From assembly GCA_021810805.1 (NCBI GenBank), contig JAJZHW010000001.1, positions 241,159 to 305,158 on the forward strand: a DNA stretch of 64,000 nucleotides, given 5' to 3'. A program made the position numbers and the translations under genes. Positions 9,048 to 18,500 of the stretch are shown here, piece by piece. Under the pieces are notes generated by a model. It was given only the letters and a program-made list of their open reading frames with translations, was not told the DNA's origin and searched no databases. Origin of the DNA: Nitrospirota bacterium (GTDB lineage Bacteria; Nitrospirota; Leptospirillia; Leptospirillales; Leptospirillaceae). The number at the start of each line of letters is the position of its first letter. The stretch's first letter is position 1.

Positions 9048-9695
9048 ATGCGCGGCTCTTCTCGAGCGAAGCTCCCGGAGAGGGCTTGGGTCGCTGCTTG
9101 CCTTGGGCTCCTCCTGTTTCCGGGGAGCTCCTTCGGAGGATCCTCTCCCGGTGGAGACGCCTCTTCTGTCCCGGGGGCCTCCTCTCACGGGAAGCCCCCC
9201 ACGGCCATGGTGATTCGCTCCGACCACATGCTGGCGCGCAATATCGAGAACGAAATCACCTTTTCGGGCCATGTTCACCTGGTCAAGGGGACCCTACGTC
9301 TGACATCGGAGGATCTGGTCGTCTATCTTCGCAAGGCGGGCAAGGGAAAGACCCTCATGGAGGAGACGGGGCAGGGGAGCTCCTCCCAGCGTGTGGAGAC
9401 CATGGTGGCCACCGGACATGTGATTATCCGGACCCCCCGGAGGACCGCCTATGCGGGACGCGCCGTCTATGTGGAGTCGGCCCATCTTTTCGTTCTGACG
9501 GAGGATCCGGTGGTGATCCAGAACGGCGACAGAATGAGTGGGGCGCGCATCACCTTTTTTACGAGGATGAACAAGAGCGTGGTTCAGGGGCACAGTCTGA
9601 TGCTTCTTGATTCTCATGGGACGAGTTCCCCCCCGACTTCCCCTAAGGCCCCCGCTCCGAAGGACTCGGGAGGAAGGGCGACCGATGGCCATTGA
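9048..9695 (+). CDS. lptA: LptA/OstA-like LPS transport protein
   Basis: LptA is the periplasmic protein that forms the bridge carrying LPS between LptC and LptD. From ATG 9048 the product has a signal peptide (MRGSSRAK...[12 protein letters not shown]) and then an OstA beta-domain. Diagnostic segments include [37 protein letters not shown] and [24 protein letters not shown]. The C-terminus is Pro/Ser-rich. Starts at 8982 or 8988 are possible (GAGAGG lies upstream of 8988) but would add about 20 residues ahead of the signal peptide and overlap lptC. The 3' end overlaps lptB by 11 bases. Confidence 0.85.
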   Translation: MRGSSRAKLPERAWVAACLGLLLFPGSSFGGSSPGGDASSVPGASSHGKPPTAMVIRSDHMLARNIENEITFSGHVHLVKGTLRLTSEDLVVYLRKAGKGKTLMEETGQGSSSQRVETMVATGHVIIRTPRRTAYAGRAVYVESAHLFVLTEDPVVIQNGDRMSGARITFFTRMNKSVVQGHSLMLLDSHGTSSPPTSPKAPAPKDSGGRATDGH

Positions 9696-10431
9696 GGCGA
9701 TTGGTCTCATGAAGACCTATCACAAGCGCCGGGTGGTCAACGGGGTGAACCTTCTCGTGAACCCCGGGGAGGTGGTGGGCCTTCTGGGGCCCAATGGAGC
9801 CGGAAAGACGACCTCCTTCTACATGATCGTGGGGCTTGTGAAGCCCGATGGCGGCCGGATCCTGATGGGGGGAGAGGACATCTCGAAAATGCCCATGCAC
9901 AAGCGGGCCCGTCTGGGGATCAGCTACCTTCCGCAGGAGTCGTCGATCTTTCGGAAGCTCTCCGTGGCCGACAACATCATGGCCGTCCTGGAGTTCATGG
10001 ACCTGACCCCGGCCGAGCGGCAGCAACGCCTCGATACCCTCCTCTCCGAGCTCAATGTGGGGCATCTCCGGACAAGCAAGGCCTATACCCTCTCCGGCGG
10101 CGAGCGTCGACGCGTGGAGGTGGCCAGGGCGTTGGCCACCAAGCCGGAATACATTCTCCTAGACGAGCCCTTCGCCGGCATCGATCCCATCGCGGTCATC
10201 GAAATTCAGAAGATCATCGCCCAGCTCAAATCCCGGGGGATCGGGGTCCTGATCACCGACCACAACGTCCGCGAGACCCTGGAGATTACCGACCGGGCCT
10301 ACGTCATCAACCAGGGGCAGATCCTCGAAGAGGGAACCCCCCGCCAGATCGCCTCTTCTCCGAAGGTTCGGGAGTTCTACCTCGGAGAGCGTTTCCTTCT
10401 GAACCAGGACATGGTCCAGGGGGCCTCGTGA
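9685..10431 (+). CDS. lptB: LPS export ABC transporter ATP-binding protein
   Basis: LptB is the ATPase that powers LPS extraction from the inner membrane by LptF and LptG, which are not in this window. The 248 residues carry Walker [10 protein letters not shown], a Q-loop at [12 protein letters not shown], signature [15 protein letters not shown], Walker [13 protein letters not shown] and the switch His in [10 protein letters not shown], all diagnostic for the LptB subfamily. The C-terminal extension [15 protein letters not shown] is also LptB-type. ATG 9685 follows an aggaaggg site. The gene overlaps lptA and its TGA overlaps the rpoN GTG. Confidence 0.96.
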   Translation: MAIEAIGLMKTYHKRRVVNGVNLLVNPGEVVGLLGPNGAGKTTSFYMIVGLVKPDGGRILMGGEDISKMPMHKRARLGISYLPQESSIFRKLSVADNIMAVLEFMDLTPAERQQRLDTLLSELNVGHLRTSKAYTLSGGERRRVEVARALATKPEYILLDEPFAGIDPIAVIEIQKIIAQLKSRGIGVLITDHNVRETLEITDRAYVINQGQILEEGTPRQIASSPKVREFYLGERFLLNQDMVQGAS

Positions 10432-11918
10432 AGCCGCAACTTGACCTTCGTCTGACTCAGAAGATGGTCATGACCCCCCAGCTTCAGCAGGCCATCAACC
10501 TGCTGATGCTCAACCGCCTCGACCTGGCCCAGGAGATGCAGGAAGCGGTGCTCGAGAACCCGCTTCTCGAGATTGTCGAGGGGGACGAGGAGAGCGACTG
10601 GGCGCCGGGCGATGAAGGGGAGGCTCCCCCTCCCACGATGGACGAGCGGATGGACCGGAACGAGCCGGAGTCCGGGGAGGAGGAGTCCGGGATCGATCCC
10701 CTGTCGAACTGGGACTACTCGGTGGACGAAAGCCTCGACAACGAGTCCTACCAAAGAGAGGAGAGGACCCTCCGGGAGTCGGATGCCGGAGAGTTCTCTT
10801 ATGAGAAGGTCCTCTCCCAGCCAACGACATTGGCCGATCACCTCGAGTGGCAGCTCTCCTTCACCGATCTCTCTCCCGGCGACCGCGAGGCCGCCTCTTA
10901 CCTTGTGGGGAACATTGACGAGGACGGATATCTGGCGCTGGAAGGAGGGGGGCTTCCCTCCGAGCTCTTTCCGGGGTGCGACCTGGAGCAGGTTCTCCGG
11001 ACAATCCAGACTCTCGACCCTCCGGGAGTCGGAGCGCGCTCCCTTCGGGAATGCCTTCAGATCCAGGCGCGTCTGCTGGGGCAGGAGGCCGCTCTCCCCG
11101 GAAGGATCCTCGATCGCGCCTTCGACGAGTTTCTGGCCATGGATGCCAAGGCCATGGCCCGGAAGACCCGGTCGACCCCACAGGCGGTGGCCGAGGCTCT
11201 GAATTTTCTGAGGGCACTTGAGCCCAAGCCCGGACGTCCGTATTATCGTGAGAGCCCCTCGATCATCGTTCCGGACCTCCGGTTTTACGAGGACGACGAA
11301 GGCGAAATGCGGGTCTCCATCAGCGAGCAGGGCCTTCCTCGCCTTCGCATCCAGCCGTCCTATCGGGCCATGCTCCGGGAGGCTCCAAAAAAGGACGAGC
11401 TTCGGGACTATCTCGAGGAAAAGATGCGGGCGGCCCAATGGTTTTTAAAGAGCATCGAACAGCGGAAGAAGACGATCCTCCGGGTGGGGGAGAGCCTCCT
11501 GGTCCATCAGGCGGACTTCTTTCGTGAGGGTCCCCGGGGCCTTCGCCCCCTGGTCCTTCGGACGATTGCCCAGGAGCTGGGTCTCCACGAATCCACCATC
11601 TCCCGGGTCACGAACCAGAAGTATGCCGAAACGCCCTTCGGCATCGTCGAGCTCAAGAGCTTTTTTTCGGGAGGGGTTCCCTCGGTGGGTGGGGGGAGCC
11701 ATTCGGCGACGAGCGTTCGGGAGAGGATCCGGGTGATGGTGCGACAGGAGTCTCCCGAGTCTCCCCTGACCGATCAGGAGATCATGAAGAAGCTGGAGGA
11801 GTCCGGGATCGTCATTGCCCGGAGAACGATTGCCAAATACCGGGCGGAGCTTGACATCCCCCCGGTCAGCCAACGCAAGAGGAGCCTCCGGGAGACCGGA
11901 GCTCTTCCCACATCCTAA
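10428..11918 (+). CDS. rpoN: RNA polymerase sigma-54 factor
   Basis: Sigma-54 directs RNA polymerase to -24/-12 promoters that need AAA+ activators. The 496-residue protein has the Gln/Leu-rich region I ([20 protein letters not shown]), an acidic region II around residues 45-110, the core-binding region ([21 protein letters not shown]), a central HTH ([12 protein letters not shown]) and the RpoN box ARRTIAKYR near the C-terminus. The GTG start overlaps the lptB stop (GTGA). The order lptA-lptB-rpoN-hpf is the conserved arrangement of many Gram-negatives. No activator protein is encoded in the window. Confidence 0.97.
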   Translation: MKPQLDLRLTQKMVMTPQLQQAINLLMLNRLDLAQEMQEAVLENPLLEIVEGDEESDWAPGDEGEAPPPTMDERMDRNEPESGEEESGIDPLSNWDYSVDESLDNESYQREERTLRESDAGEFSYEKVLSQPTTLADHLEWQLSFTDLSPGDREAASYLVGNIDEDGYLALEGGGLPSELFPGCDLEQVLRTIQTLDPPGVGARSLRECLQIQARLLGQEAALPGRILDRAFDEFLAMDAKAMARKTRSTPQAVAEALNFLRALEPKPGRPYYRESPSIIVPDLRFYEDDEGEMRVSISEQGLPRLRIQPSYRAMLREAPKKDELRDYLEEKMRAAQWFLKSIEQRKKTILRVGESLLVHQADFFREGPRGLRPLVLRTIAQELGLHESTISRVTNQKYAETPFGIVELKSFFSGGVPSVGGGSHSATSVRERIRVMVRQESPESPLTDQEIMKKLEESGIVIARRTIAKYRAELDIPPVSQRKRSLRETGALPTS

Positions 11919-11928
11919 CGGAGGAACC

Positions 11929-12453
11929 ATGGACATTGTCCTGACAGGACGTCACATCGATCTGACCGATGCCATTCGGAATCAGGTCAACGAAAAGCTT
12001 CAGCGGGTTTCCCGCCTCGTGAGCGAGTCGGCCAAGGCCGAAGTTGTCCTCGCTGTCGAGAAGTACCGGCAGAAGATTGAAATCACCCTCCACACCCATG
12101 GCAAGATGATCCATGCCGAGTCGGTCACCTCCGACCTCTACGGCTCGCTCGACCTGGTGGTGGATAAGTTAGAACGCCAGATCCACCGGTTCAAGGAGAA
12201 ATTCATCTCCAACCGCACCAACCAGAGAGCCGAAGATGTCCTTCCCCACCTCGAGTCGACCCGTCCTTTCGCGCTCCCCTCCCTTGTGAAGACCAAGAAG
12301 TTTCCGGTGAAGAGCATGTCTCTCGAGGATGCCATCGTCCAGATGGAGCTCTTGGACAAGGACTTCTTCCTTTATCTCGAGCCGGAAAGCTCCTCGATGC
12401 GCCTTCTCTATCGTCGCAGGGACGGTTCTCTGGGGCAGATCGAACCGGTCTAG
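11929..12453 (+). CDS. hpf: Ribosome hibernation promoting factor, long form
   Basis: HPF binds the 30S decoding centre in stationary phase; the long form also dimerises 70S ribosomes into 100S particles. The 174 residues contain the N-terminal S30AE beta-alpha-beta-beta-beta-alpha domain (about 1-105, starting MDIVLTGRHIDLTDAI) and a C-terminal dimerisation domain (about 118-174, KKFPVKSMSLEDAIVQMELL...FFLYL...IEPV). ATG 11929 follows GGAGG, and the track's longer start is not needed. It sits directly after rpoN as in many genomes, but ptsN and hprK, often next, are absent here. Confidence 0.93.
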   Translation: MDIVLTGRHIDLTDAIRNQVNEKLQRVSRLVSESAKAEVVLAVEKYRQKIEITLHTHGKMIHAESVTSDLYGSLDLVVDKLERQIHRFKEKFISNRTNQRAEDVLPHLESTRPFALPSLVKTKKFPVKSMSLEDAIVQMELLDKDFFLYLEPESSSMRLLYRRRDGSLGQIEPV

Positions 12454-12492
12454 CCCGTGGCCGGGGTTTCCCGGGCCAGGGAGGGAGGGGCA

Positions 12493-13404
12493 GTGGGACT
12501 CTCGTTTCTTTTTGTGACGGGGCTTTCGGGGGCCGGCAAGAGCCAGTCCCTTCGCGTGCTGGAGGATCTGGGGTATTTTTGCGTGGACAATCTCCCGATC
12601 CCTCTTGTGCCGTCCTTTGCCGCCCTGTCCCGGGAGCGCTCGGGAGAGGTCTCCCGGGTGGCTATCGGGGTCGACATTCGGGAGAGGGGCTTCCTCAAGG
12701 AGTTTCGTGAGGCGTTTGATACCCTCAGGGCAGAGGGCCATGCCGTCGAGCTTCTCTTTCTCGACGCCGGCGACGACATTCTCATGCGCCGCTTCTCCGA
12801 GACCCGGCGCCCCCATCCCCTGTCGCTCTCGGCCGGTCTCCCTCTTCTGGAGGCCATTCGGGAGGAGCGCTCCCGACTCTCTGCCCTGAGAAAGAGGGCC
12901 GACCGGGTGGTGGAGACAAGTCGTCTCTCCACGGCCGAGCTGCGGATTGTGTTGGGAAAGGCCTACGGGAGTGAGGACCCTGAAGAGGGTCTGACGATCT
13001 ACCTCCTCTCCTTCGGCTTCAAATTCGGGATTCCCATGGATGCCGATCTGGTCTTCGACGTTCGCTTCCTTCCGAATCCGAACTACGAGGAGGCGCTGGC
13101 GCCCATGACGGGACTCGACGCTTCGGTCTGGGACTTTCTTCAGGCCCGGGGGGCCACGGAGGCGCTGGAGGATCTGTCCACCTTCCTGAAGAAACTTCTT
13201 CCCCGGTATGCCGCCGAACGCCGTTCCACCCTGACCCTGGCCATCGGATGCACCGGAGGTCGCCACCGGTCGGTGGGGATGACGGTCCATCTGGCAGAGA
13301 TCCTTGCCGGGGAGGGGTATTCTTTGCGAGTGGCGCACCGCGACATTGCCAAGGAAGAGTCCCGCTACAAGAAGAAGCTGGAGTCGCCCTCCGGAAATGC
13401 TTGA
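12493..13404 (+). CDS. rapZ: RNase adapter RapZ family nucleotide-binding protein
   Basis: RapZ-family proteins bind nucleotides; in enterics RapZ senses glucosamine-6-phosphate and guides RNase E to the small RNA GlmZ. Whether that RNA role exists here is unknown. The protein has P-loop TGLSGAGKS, a YFCVDNLPIPLVPSF segment, the Walker B-like VELLFLDA with RRFSETRRPHPL, and the C-terminal signature GCTGGRHRSVGMT. The GTG at 12493 has GGAGGGAGGGG upstream; the alternative GTG at 12457 adds 12 residues and no motif. It closes the lpt-rpoN-hpf cluster. Confidence 0.92.
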   Translation: MGLSFLFVTGLSGAGKSQSLRVLEDLGYFCVDNLPIPLVPSFAALSRERSGEVSRVAIGVDIRERGFLKEFREAFDTLRAEGHAVELLFLDAGDDILMRRFSETRRPHPLSLSAGLPLLEAIREERSRLSALRKRADRVVETSRLSTAELRIVLGKAYGSEDPEEGLTIYLLSFGFKFGIPMDADLVFDVRFLPNPNYEEALAPMTGLDASVWDFLQARGATEALEDLSTFLKKLLPRYAAERRSTLTLAIGCTGGRHRSVGMTVHLAEILAGEGYSLRVAHRDIAKEESRYKKKLESPSGNA

Positions 13405-13457
13405 TTGCCGCAGGCGTGCAAGAGTTTGGAATCTGAAACGAAAAACAGGGACGGTTG

Positions 13458-14012
13458 ATGACAAAACGATATGTTCGGATTTCAGGGGTCCTTGGCCTCC
13501 TGCTTTTCGCCCCTCTCCTGGTCTCCTCGTGCGCCTCGGAGAAGAAAAAGGCCGCAAAGGTTTACGCCTACCAGCTCCCCTGGTCGGGGAGCACCCTGGT
13601 GCGCTCCACGATCGTCCCTCTGCCTTCGGACAAGGCCTATGATGGGACCGCCCGACTGGCGGCCTATCTGACGGCCAGGTCCCGGGTCCAGGCGCTCTAT
13701 CTGGCGGCGGTCCGGGCCCTTCCCCTGGTGGGGAAGTCCACGGTGGGAGAGCTTCTGGACAAAAAGCCGGCCGTCAGAAAGCGCGTTGAAACCTTCCTCA
13801 CCCACGCCCGGATCCGGAGTGTGGCCTATCGGCCCGGCCAGGGGCTATACCTCGAGGAGGTCGCCTATCTCGGATCGGACTTCCAGTCGCTCCTGGGTGT
13901 CACCCTCCATCTTGTTCCCCACAAGAAGAAGGTAAAGAGAGGCGCCAATACCGCCAAGGCCGGTCAGGGCGGAGCCGGAGGGGGCATGCCCATGATGCCC
14001 ATGATGCCGTGA
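13458..14012 (+). CDS. Putative lipoprotein with Met/Pro-rich C-terminus
   Basis: This is an unrecognised 184-residue exported protein. The N-terminus is a lipoprotein signal (VLGLLLFAPLLVSSC, lipobox LVSSC), so Cys26 is probably acylated. The mature part is mixed alpha/beta with basic character. The tail is a low-complexity KKVKRGANTAKAGQGG run ending MPMMPMMP. The ATG at 13458 follows an AGGGA site. The stop overlaps the aroC GTG, so it is the first gene of the aro operon. The Met-rich tail resembles the tail of the Slp-like lipoprotein at 35081 and could bind soft metals such as copper (inference). Confidence 0.7.
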   Translation: MTKRYVRISGVLGLLLFAPLLVSSCASEKKKAAKVYAYQLPWSGSTLVRSTIVPLPSDKAYDGTARLAAYLTARSRVQALYLAAVRALPLVGKSTVGELLDKKPAVRKRVETFLTHARIRSVAYRPGQGLYLEEVAYLGSDFQSLLGVTLHLVPHKKKVKRGANTAKAGQGGAGGGMPMMPMMP

Positions 14013-15211
14013 TCCGGTTTCTTACGGCCGGAGAATCCCACGGACCGGGGCTCACGGGAGTGATCGAAGGCCTTCCTGCGGGGCTCGAGCTCTCCTCCGA
14101 GTGGCTGTCCCGGGATATGGCCCGACGGAAGATGGGGTACGGACGAGGGGGGCGGATGGCGATCGAAACCGATGCCGTGCGCTTTGTCTCGGGAGTTAGG
14201 AAGGGACGGACCCTCGGGGGCCCGGTGACGGTCTGGATCGAGAATCGCGACTTCAAGAACTGGGAAGGAATCATGGGGGCCGAGACCGGCCCTGCGGGAG
14301 AGGATGTTCCCCAACGGGAGGTCTTCGTTCCTCGCCCGGGCCATGCCGACCTCGTGGGTGGGGTCAAGTACGGCCACCGGGATCTCCGGAACGTTCTCGA
14401 GCGGGCGAGCGCCCGGGAAACGGCCACCCGTGTGGCCCTGGGCGCCATCGCCCGGGCCTATCTCGCCCTCTTTGGCGTGACGGTTCTTTCTGTGGTGCGC
14501 TCCATCGGGAGCGTTTCCTGGTCGGGGCCGACCGAGGCGCAGTGGTCCGACCCCGAGACCCTTCGCCAACAGACACTTGCTTCCGAAGTCTTCTGCCCCG
14601 ATGCCCCAAAAGGGGGGGAGATGGTGGAGGAGATCCGGGCGGCGAAGAAGGCGGGGGATACTCTGGGGGGCGTGTTCGAGGTGCGGGCCCTGGGGCTCCC
14701 TGTGGGTTTGGGCAGTTACGTCCAATGGGACCAGCGTCTCGACGGAAGGCTGGCCCAGGCCCTCCTTTCGATTCAGGCGATCAAGGGGGTGGAGTTTGGC
14801 CTGGGCTTCGAGGCCGCCCGGCTTCCGGGATCAAAGGTCCACGATCCAATCCTTCCGGGAGGGGAGGGGGGACCGCTGCGTCCCTCCAACGGCTCCGGAG
14901 GGCTGGAGGGAGGGGTGACCAATGGCCTCCCTCTGGTGGTTCGGGCCGCGATGAAGCCCATTGCCACCCTCTACACCCCCCTCCCGTCCGTCGATGTCCG
15001 TACCGGAGAGACGGCTCCTGCCACTGTTGAGCGATCCGACATCTGTGCCGTTCCCGCCGCCTCGGTGGTGGGAGAGGCCATGGTGTGCCTTATTCTGGCC
15101 CAGGCCTTTTCGGAGAAGGTGGGAGGGGACTCGGTGGAGGAGGTGCGGGCGCACTTTGAGGAAAGCGAGCGGCTGGCCCGGGAACGCACCCGTTGGGGAG
15201 GGGGGCGGTGA
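14009..15211 (+). CDS. aroC: Chorismate synthase
   Basis: Chorismate synthase converts 5-enolpyruvylshikimate-3-phosphate to chorismate with reduced FMN, the last common step of aromatic synthesis. The 400-residue product has RFLTAGESHGPGL at the N-terminus, the Arg-rich DMARRKMGYGRGGRM, the RPGHADLVGGVKYGHRDLRNVLERASARETA signature and a C-terminal DVRTGE...RSDICAVPAASVVGEAM. Starts at GTG 14009 overlapping the preceding stop; its own TGA overlaps the aroK GTG. It forms an aroC-aroK-aroB operon. Confidence 0.97.
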   Translation: MIRFLTAGESHGPGLTGVIEGLPAGLELSSEWLSRDMARRKMGYGRGGRMAIETDAVRFVSGVRKGRTLGGPVTVWIENRDFKNWEGIMGAETGPAGEDVPQREVFVPRPGHADLVGGVKYGHRDLRNVLERASARETATRVALGAIARAYLALFGVTVLSVVRSIGSVSWSGPTEAQWSDPETLRQQTLASEVFCPDAPKGGEMVEEIRAAKKAGDTLGGVFEVRALGLPVGLGSYVQWDQRLDGRLAQALLSIQAIKGVEFGLGFEAARLPGSKVHDPILPGGEGGPLRPSNGSGGLEGGVTNGLPLVVRAAMKPIATLYTPLPSVDVRTGETAPATVERSDICAVPAASVVGEAMVCLILAQAFSEKVGGDSVEEVRAHFEESERLARERTRWGGGR

Positions 15212-15759
15212 CCCCCATGCATCGCTTCCTTGTCCTTGTCGGCCCCCGGGGGTCGGGAAAGACGACATTGGGCCACGCCTTGGGGCGGGTTCTGGATGCT
15301 CCGGTCTACGATACCGACCGGATGGTGGAGGATCTGGCAGGGGAGTCCCTCTCCCGACTCTGGGAGCGGGAAGGGGAGGAGGCCTTCCGGGAGATGGAGT
15401 CCCGGGCACTGGAGGCCCTCCTGACTCTGGCGCCCGGAGTCGTCTCGACGGGGGGCGGGATCGTGATCCGTCCGAAAAATCGGGAGATTCTCAGCCGGAT
15501 GGGGTATGTCCTTTATCTGCATGTGCCCGAGGAGCAGCTGGTCTCCCGGTTGTCCGGCGCCTCGGAGAGGCGTCCCCGTCTTAGGGAGGGGGTTCCCCTC
15601 GATGAGGAGATCCGGCAGGTGGTTCTCGAGCGGGATCCCCTCTACCGGGAGGTGGCCGACCATATCCTTTCGGCGGGAGGCGCCTCCATCGCCATGACGG
15701 TGGAAGAGATTCTCTCGATCCTACGCCCGATCGCCTCCACTCTGGGGACGATCCCATGA
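15208..15759 (+). CDS. aroK: Shikimate kinase
   Basis: ATP-dependent phosphorylation of shikimate in the chorismate pathway. The 183-residue protein has Walker A GPRGSGKTT, the shikimate-binding YDTDRMVED and FREMESRALEAL (usual FRxxE), and VSTGGGIVIRPKN (GGG motif). The lid RPRLREG carries the adenine-binding Arg. GTG 15208 overlaps the aroC stop (GTGA) and has GGGGAGGGGG upstream; ATG 15217 is a possible alternative. The stop overlaps the aroB ATG (ATGA). Confidence 0.95.
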   Translation: MTPMHRFLVLVGPRGSGKTTLGHALGRVLDAPVYDTDRMVEDLAGESLSRLWEREGEEAFREMESRALEALLTLAPGVVSTGGGIVIRPKNREILSRMGYVLYLHVPEEQLVSRLSGASERRPRLREGVPLDEEIRQVVLERDPLYREVADHILSAGGASIAMTVEEILSILRPIASTLGTIP

Positions 15760-16841
15760 GGACCGCTCCCGTCTCCTCCTCCGGGGGGGACTATCCTGTT
15801 ATCGTCGGCGCGGGAGTCGCCGCCTCCCTGAAGGAGCGGGTGCACGAACTCTTTCCCGGCCTCTCCCGCCTGGGCATCGTTTCAAACCCGGTTGTCTGGT
15901 CCCTGCACGGGACTTCCATCCTCAAATCCCTGGGAACAGATCTCCGAACGGTGGTGGCCCTCCACCCCGACGGCGAGCCGGCCAAACACATGGGGAGCAT
16001 TCTGGTCCTCCTTGACCGATTCCTCGAGGACCGATGGGAACGCCGGGATCCCCTTTTGGTCGTGGGAGGAGGGGTGACGGGAGACATGGGAGGCCTCGTG
16101 GCCGGCCTTCTTCTGCGGGGGGTGCCGCTCCTGCATCTTCCCACGACGGTGGTGGCCCAGGTGGATTCGGCCATTGGAGGCAAGACGGGGGTCGACCATC
16201 CTCTGGGGAAGAACCTGATCGGGATGTTCAATCCTCCGCGGGCGGTCCTCTCCGACCCCGGGTTCCTTCGCACCCTTCCGATTGTCCAGCGGCGCGCCGG
16301 GGTCGGGGAGGTGATCAAGTATGCCCTGATCGGAGACCGGGCCCTTCTCTCCCTGCTGACGGAGAGGATCGAGGAGCTCGTCGCCAGTGACTTCCATGCC
16401 GCTCTCTGGGAGGAGGTGATCTTCCTCTCAAGTTCCGACAAGGCCGGGGTCGTCTCCCGGGACGAGAAGGAGTCGGGGGAGAGGATGCTCCTGAACTTTG
16501 GCCACACCTTTGGCCATGCCCTGGAGGGAGCCTTGGGATATTCCGGGATCCTCCACGGAGAGGCGGTGGCGTTGGGTATGCTGTCTGCGGCCCGGATCTC
16601 CGGGGCGATGGGACTTTCGGACAGCGCCACCTTTGGCGTGATCCGGGATCTCGTCAAACGGGCCGGCCTTCCGGATTCCTGGCCTGCCGGGGTCGCCTTC
16701 GAGGCGATCGCCCCCTATCTTGGCCGGGACAAGAAGGCCAGCCGCGGGCAGGTCGCCCTCATCCTTCCCGAGCGGCCGGGATCTGTCCGAATTGTTCGGG
16801 ACTATGATCCGGATCTTCTTTCCCTTGGAGTCTTCACGTGA
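15756..16841 (+). CDS. aroB: 3-dehydroquinate synthase
   Basis: NAD- and metal-dependent cyclisation of DAHP to 3-dehydroquinate, the second step of the shikimate pathway. The 361-residue protein has GGGVTGDMGGL (NAD loop), LPTTVVAQVDSAIGGKTGVDHPLGKNLIG, the KYALIGD segment, LNFGHTFGHALE (metal His) and LHGEAVALGM. All catalytic segments are present. ATG 15756 overlaps aroK, and the TGA overlaps the downstream GAF/ANTAR gene's GTG, so regulator and enzyme genes share a transcript. Confidence 0.97.
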   Translation: MRTAPVSSSGGDYPVIVGAGVAASLKERVHELFPGLSRLGIVSNPVVWSLHGTSILKSLGTDLRTVVALHPDGEPAKHMGSILVLLDRFLEDRWERRDPLLVVGGGVTGDMGGLVAGLLLRGVPLLHLPTTVVAQVDSAIGGKTGVDHPLGKNLIGMFNPPRAVLSDPGFLRTLPIVQRRAGVGEVIKYALIGDRALLSLLTERIEELVASDFHAALWEEVIFLSSSDKAGVVSRDEKESGERMLLNFGHTFGHALEGALGYSGILHGEAVALGMLSAARISGAMGLSDSATFGVIRDLVKRAGLPDSWPAGVAFEAIAPYLGRDKKASRGQVALILPERPGSVRIVRDYDPDLLSLGVFT

Positions 16842-18067
16842 GCCCCTTTCGAAGTTCCGCCCCCACCGCCGCGGAGATGGCCCGGGAGCTCAAGCTCCTC
16901 AAGGGCCTCCTGCGGATCACGATTTCCGTGGACACCCTCTCCGTACTCCTGGACAATGCCGTTCGCCTTCTTCTTGAGATCCTTCCGGCCGACGGGGTCT
17001 TCATCTATCTGCGGGAGGAGGACGCCCCCGTCCTCACCCTGCGGGCCACCTCCCGCTACCTTCCCGATCTGGTGGGGAAGTTTTCGATCCGGCTGGGAGA
17101 GGGGCTCACCGGATGGGTTGCGGCGGAGGAGAGTCCCGTGATCGTTCCCGAACGGGCTTATGACGATCCCCGGGCCAAGGTCTTCCAGATGATTCCCGAG
17201 GATCGCTACGAGGCCTTTCTCTCCCTCCCTCTTCGGGCCCGGGATACCTTGGTGGGGGTCATGAACCTCCACTTCAAGGAGTCCTTTGCTCCGAAGAACA
17301 GTGATATCGAACTTTTGACCCTCCTCTCCCAGGAGATGGGGTTCATGATCCGGCATATCCACCTGTTCGAGGAGGCCCAGAAAAAGGCCCGCCAGATTGA
17401 GGCGCTCTCCCAGGTCAGCCAGTCGATCACCTCCAGCCGCTACCTCGAAGAGATCCTCCACCTCATCGTCACCGTCACCGCCGAGATGACGAACTCCACC
17501 CTCTGTTCCATAATGATCTATGACCCGGAAAAGGGATTGGTGGTGCGGGCGACCCAGACGCTCTCCGACGAGTATCGGAACAAACCTCCTCTTCAGGTGG
17601 GAGAGAGTATCGCGGGGACGGTCTTCGGGGAGCGCCGGGCCATCGCGGTGGAAAATGTCCTGAAGGATCCCCGATATACCTCCCGGGAGCTGGCCACAAA
17701 GGAAAACCTTGTCTCCATGCTCTCCGTTCCGATGATGATCAAGGACCGGGCCATCGGGGTGGTCAATGTCTACACCAGCCATCTCCATCATTTTTCCCGG
17801 GACGAGGTCAAGGTTCTGCAGTCGGTGGCCAACCAGGCGGCCATCGCCTGGGAGAACACCGCCCTTTTCGAAAAGACGGCGGCCATGGAGGAGGCGCTGG
17901 AGAGCCGGAAGCGGATCGATCGCGCCAAGGGAATCCTCATGAAAAAACATCGCATTGGCGAGGAGGAGGCCTACCGCCTTCTCCAGAAGAAGAGCATGAA
18001 CATGAGAAAGTCGATGAGGGAGATTGCCGATGCCGTTCTTCTGGCCCATGACCTCAAGGTCGATTAG
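16838..18067 (+). CDS. Double-GAF protein with C-terminal ANTAR RNA-binding domain
   Basis: ANTAR proteins bind paired RNA hairpins and prevent termination. The 409-residue protein has two GAF sensor domains (about residues 20-180 and 190-345), joined by a helical linker with QIEALSQVSQSI. A C-terminal ANTAR domain (about 348-405) shows the typical RIDRAKGILMKKHRIGEEEAYRLLQ pattern and a final helix with MREIADAVL. The GTG start overlaps aroB. The ligand is unknown. It could act on its own or distant operons, and a hairpin lies immediately downstream at 18070-18091. Confidence 0.9.
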   Translation: MSPFRSSAPTAAEMARELKLLKGLLRITISVDTLSVLLDNAVRLLLEILPADGVFIYLREEDAPVLTLRATSRYLPDLVGKFSIRLGEGLTGWVAAEESPVIVPERAYDDPRAKVFQMIPEDRYEAFLSLPLRARDTLVGVMNLHFKESFAPKNSDIELLTLLSQEMGFMIRHIHLFEEAQKKARQIEALSQVSQSITSSRYLEEILHLIVTVTAEMTNSTLCSIMIYDPEKGLVVRATQTLSDEYRNKPPLQVGESIAGTVFGERRAIAVENVLKDPRYTSRELATKENLVSMLSVPMMIKDRAIGVVNVYTSHLHHFSRDEVKVLQSVANQAAIAWENTALFEKTAAMEEALESRKRIDRAKGILMKKHRIGEEEAYRLLQKKSMNMRKSMREIADAVLLAHDLKVD

Positions 18068-18069
18068 TC

Positions 18070-18091
18070 GAGTGCAGTGTGCGAAGCACTC
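18070..18091 (+). other. Hairpin downstream of the ANTAR gene
   Basis: GAGTGC and GCACTC form a 6-bp stem with a 10-base loop between the ANTAR gene and the next membrane gene. There is no T-run. It is a conceivable RNA target of the ANTAR protein, but the loop does not clearly match the known hexaloop pattern. Confidence 0.25.
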
Positions 18092-18111
18092 CAGGCGAGC
18101 GGGAGTCTGCC

Positions 18112-18474
18112 ATGGATAAAGGATTGATGACGGTGGGGGCCGTTCTTGTCGGCCTTGGAGCCTTTTTGGGTCTTTTGTTGATGGGGCTCGAGATGGGGCG
18201 CAAGTCCTTTCCCCGGGCGCTGGGCTTTATGCACCCGACCCTGGCCATGGCCGGGCTTCTCATGCTGGTGGCGCGATTCTTTATCACAGGGGGAGCGCAC
18301 TGGCTCGACCTTGGTCTGATCCTTCTCGTCCTGGCGGCCGTCTTTGGCATGGTCCTCCTCGTCCGGGGCTTCGGGGGGAGGGCGATGGTGCGCTCGGTCA
18401 CGGTGATACACGGCGGCCTCGGACTTGTGGGCCTTGGCTTTGTCCTCTACGAAATTGTCCACCGGGCTTCGTGA
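18112..18474 (+). CDS. Four-span membrane protein, unknown
   Basis: This 120-residue, almost entirely hydrophobic protein has about four membrane spans (roughly residues 5-25, 43-60, 68-88 and 98-116). GGGAG precedes ATG 18112; the track's earlier start is not needed. FMHPTLAM and the His at VIHGGLG are notable polar residues within or near spans. It follows the ANTAR gene by 44 bases, and its TGA overlaps the next gene's alternative GTG start. I do not recognise the family with confidence; its length and His positions suggest a small quinone- or heme-linked membrane protein, which is speculation. Confidence 0.7.
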   Translation: MDKGLMTVGAVLVGLGAFLGLLLMGLEMGRKSFPRALGFMHPTLAMAGLLMLVARFFITGGAHWLDLGLILLVLAAVFGMVLLVRGFGGRAMVRSVTVIHGGLGLVGLGFVLYEIVHRAS

Positions 18475-18500
18475 GCCGATCTCCCGGGAGGGGGGAAGCG

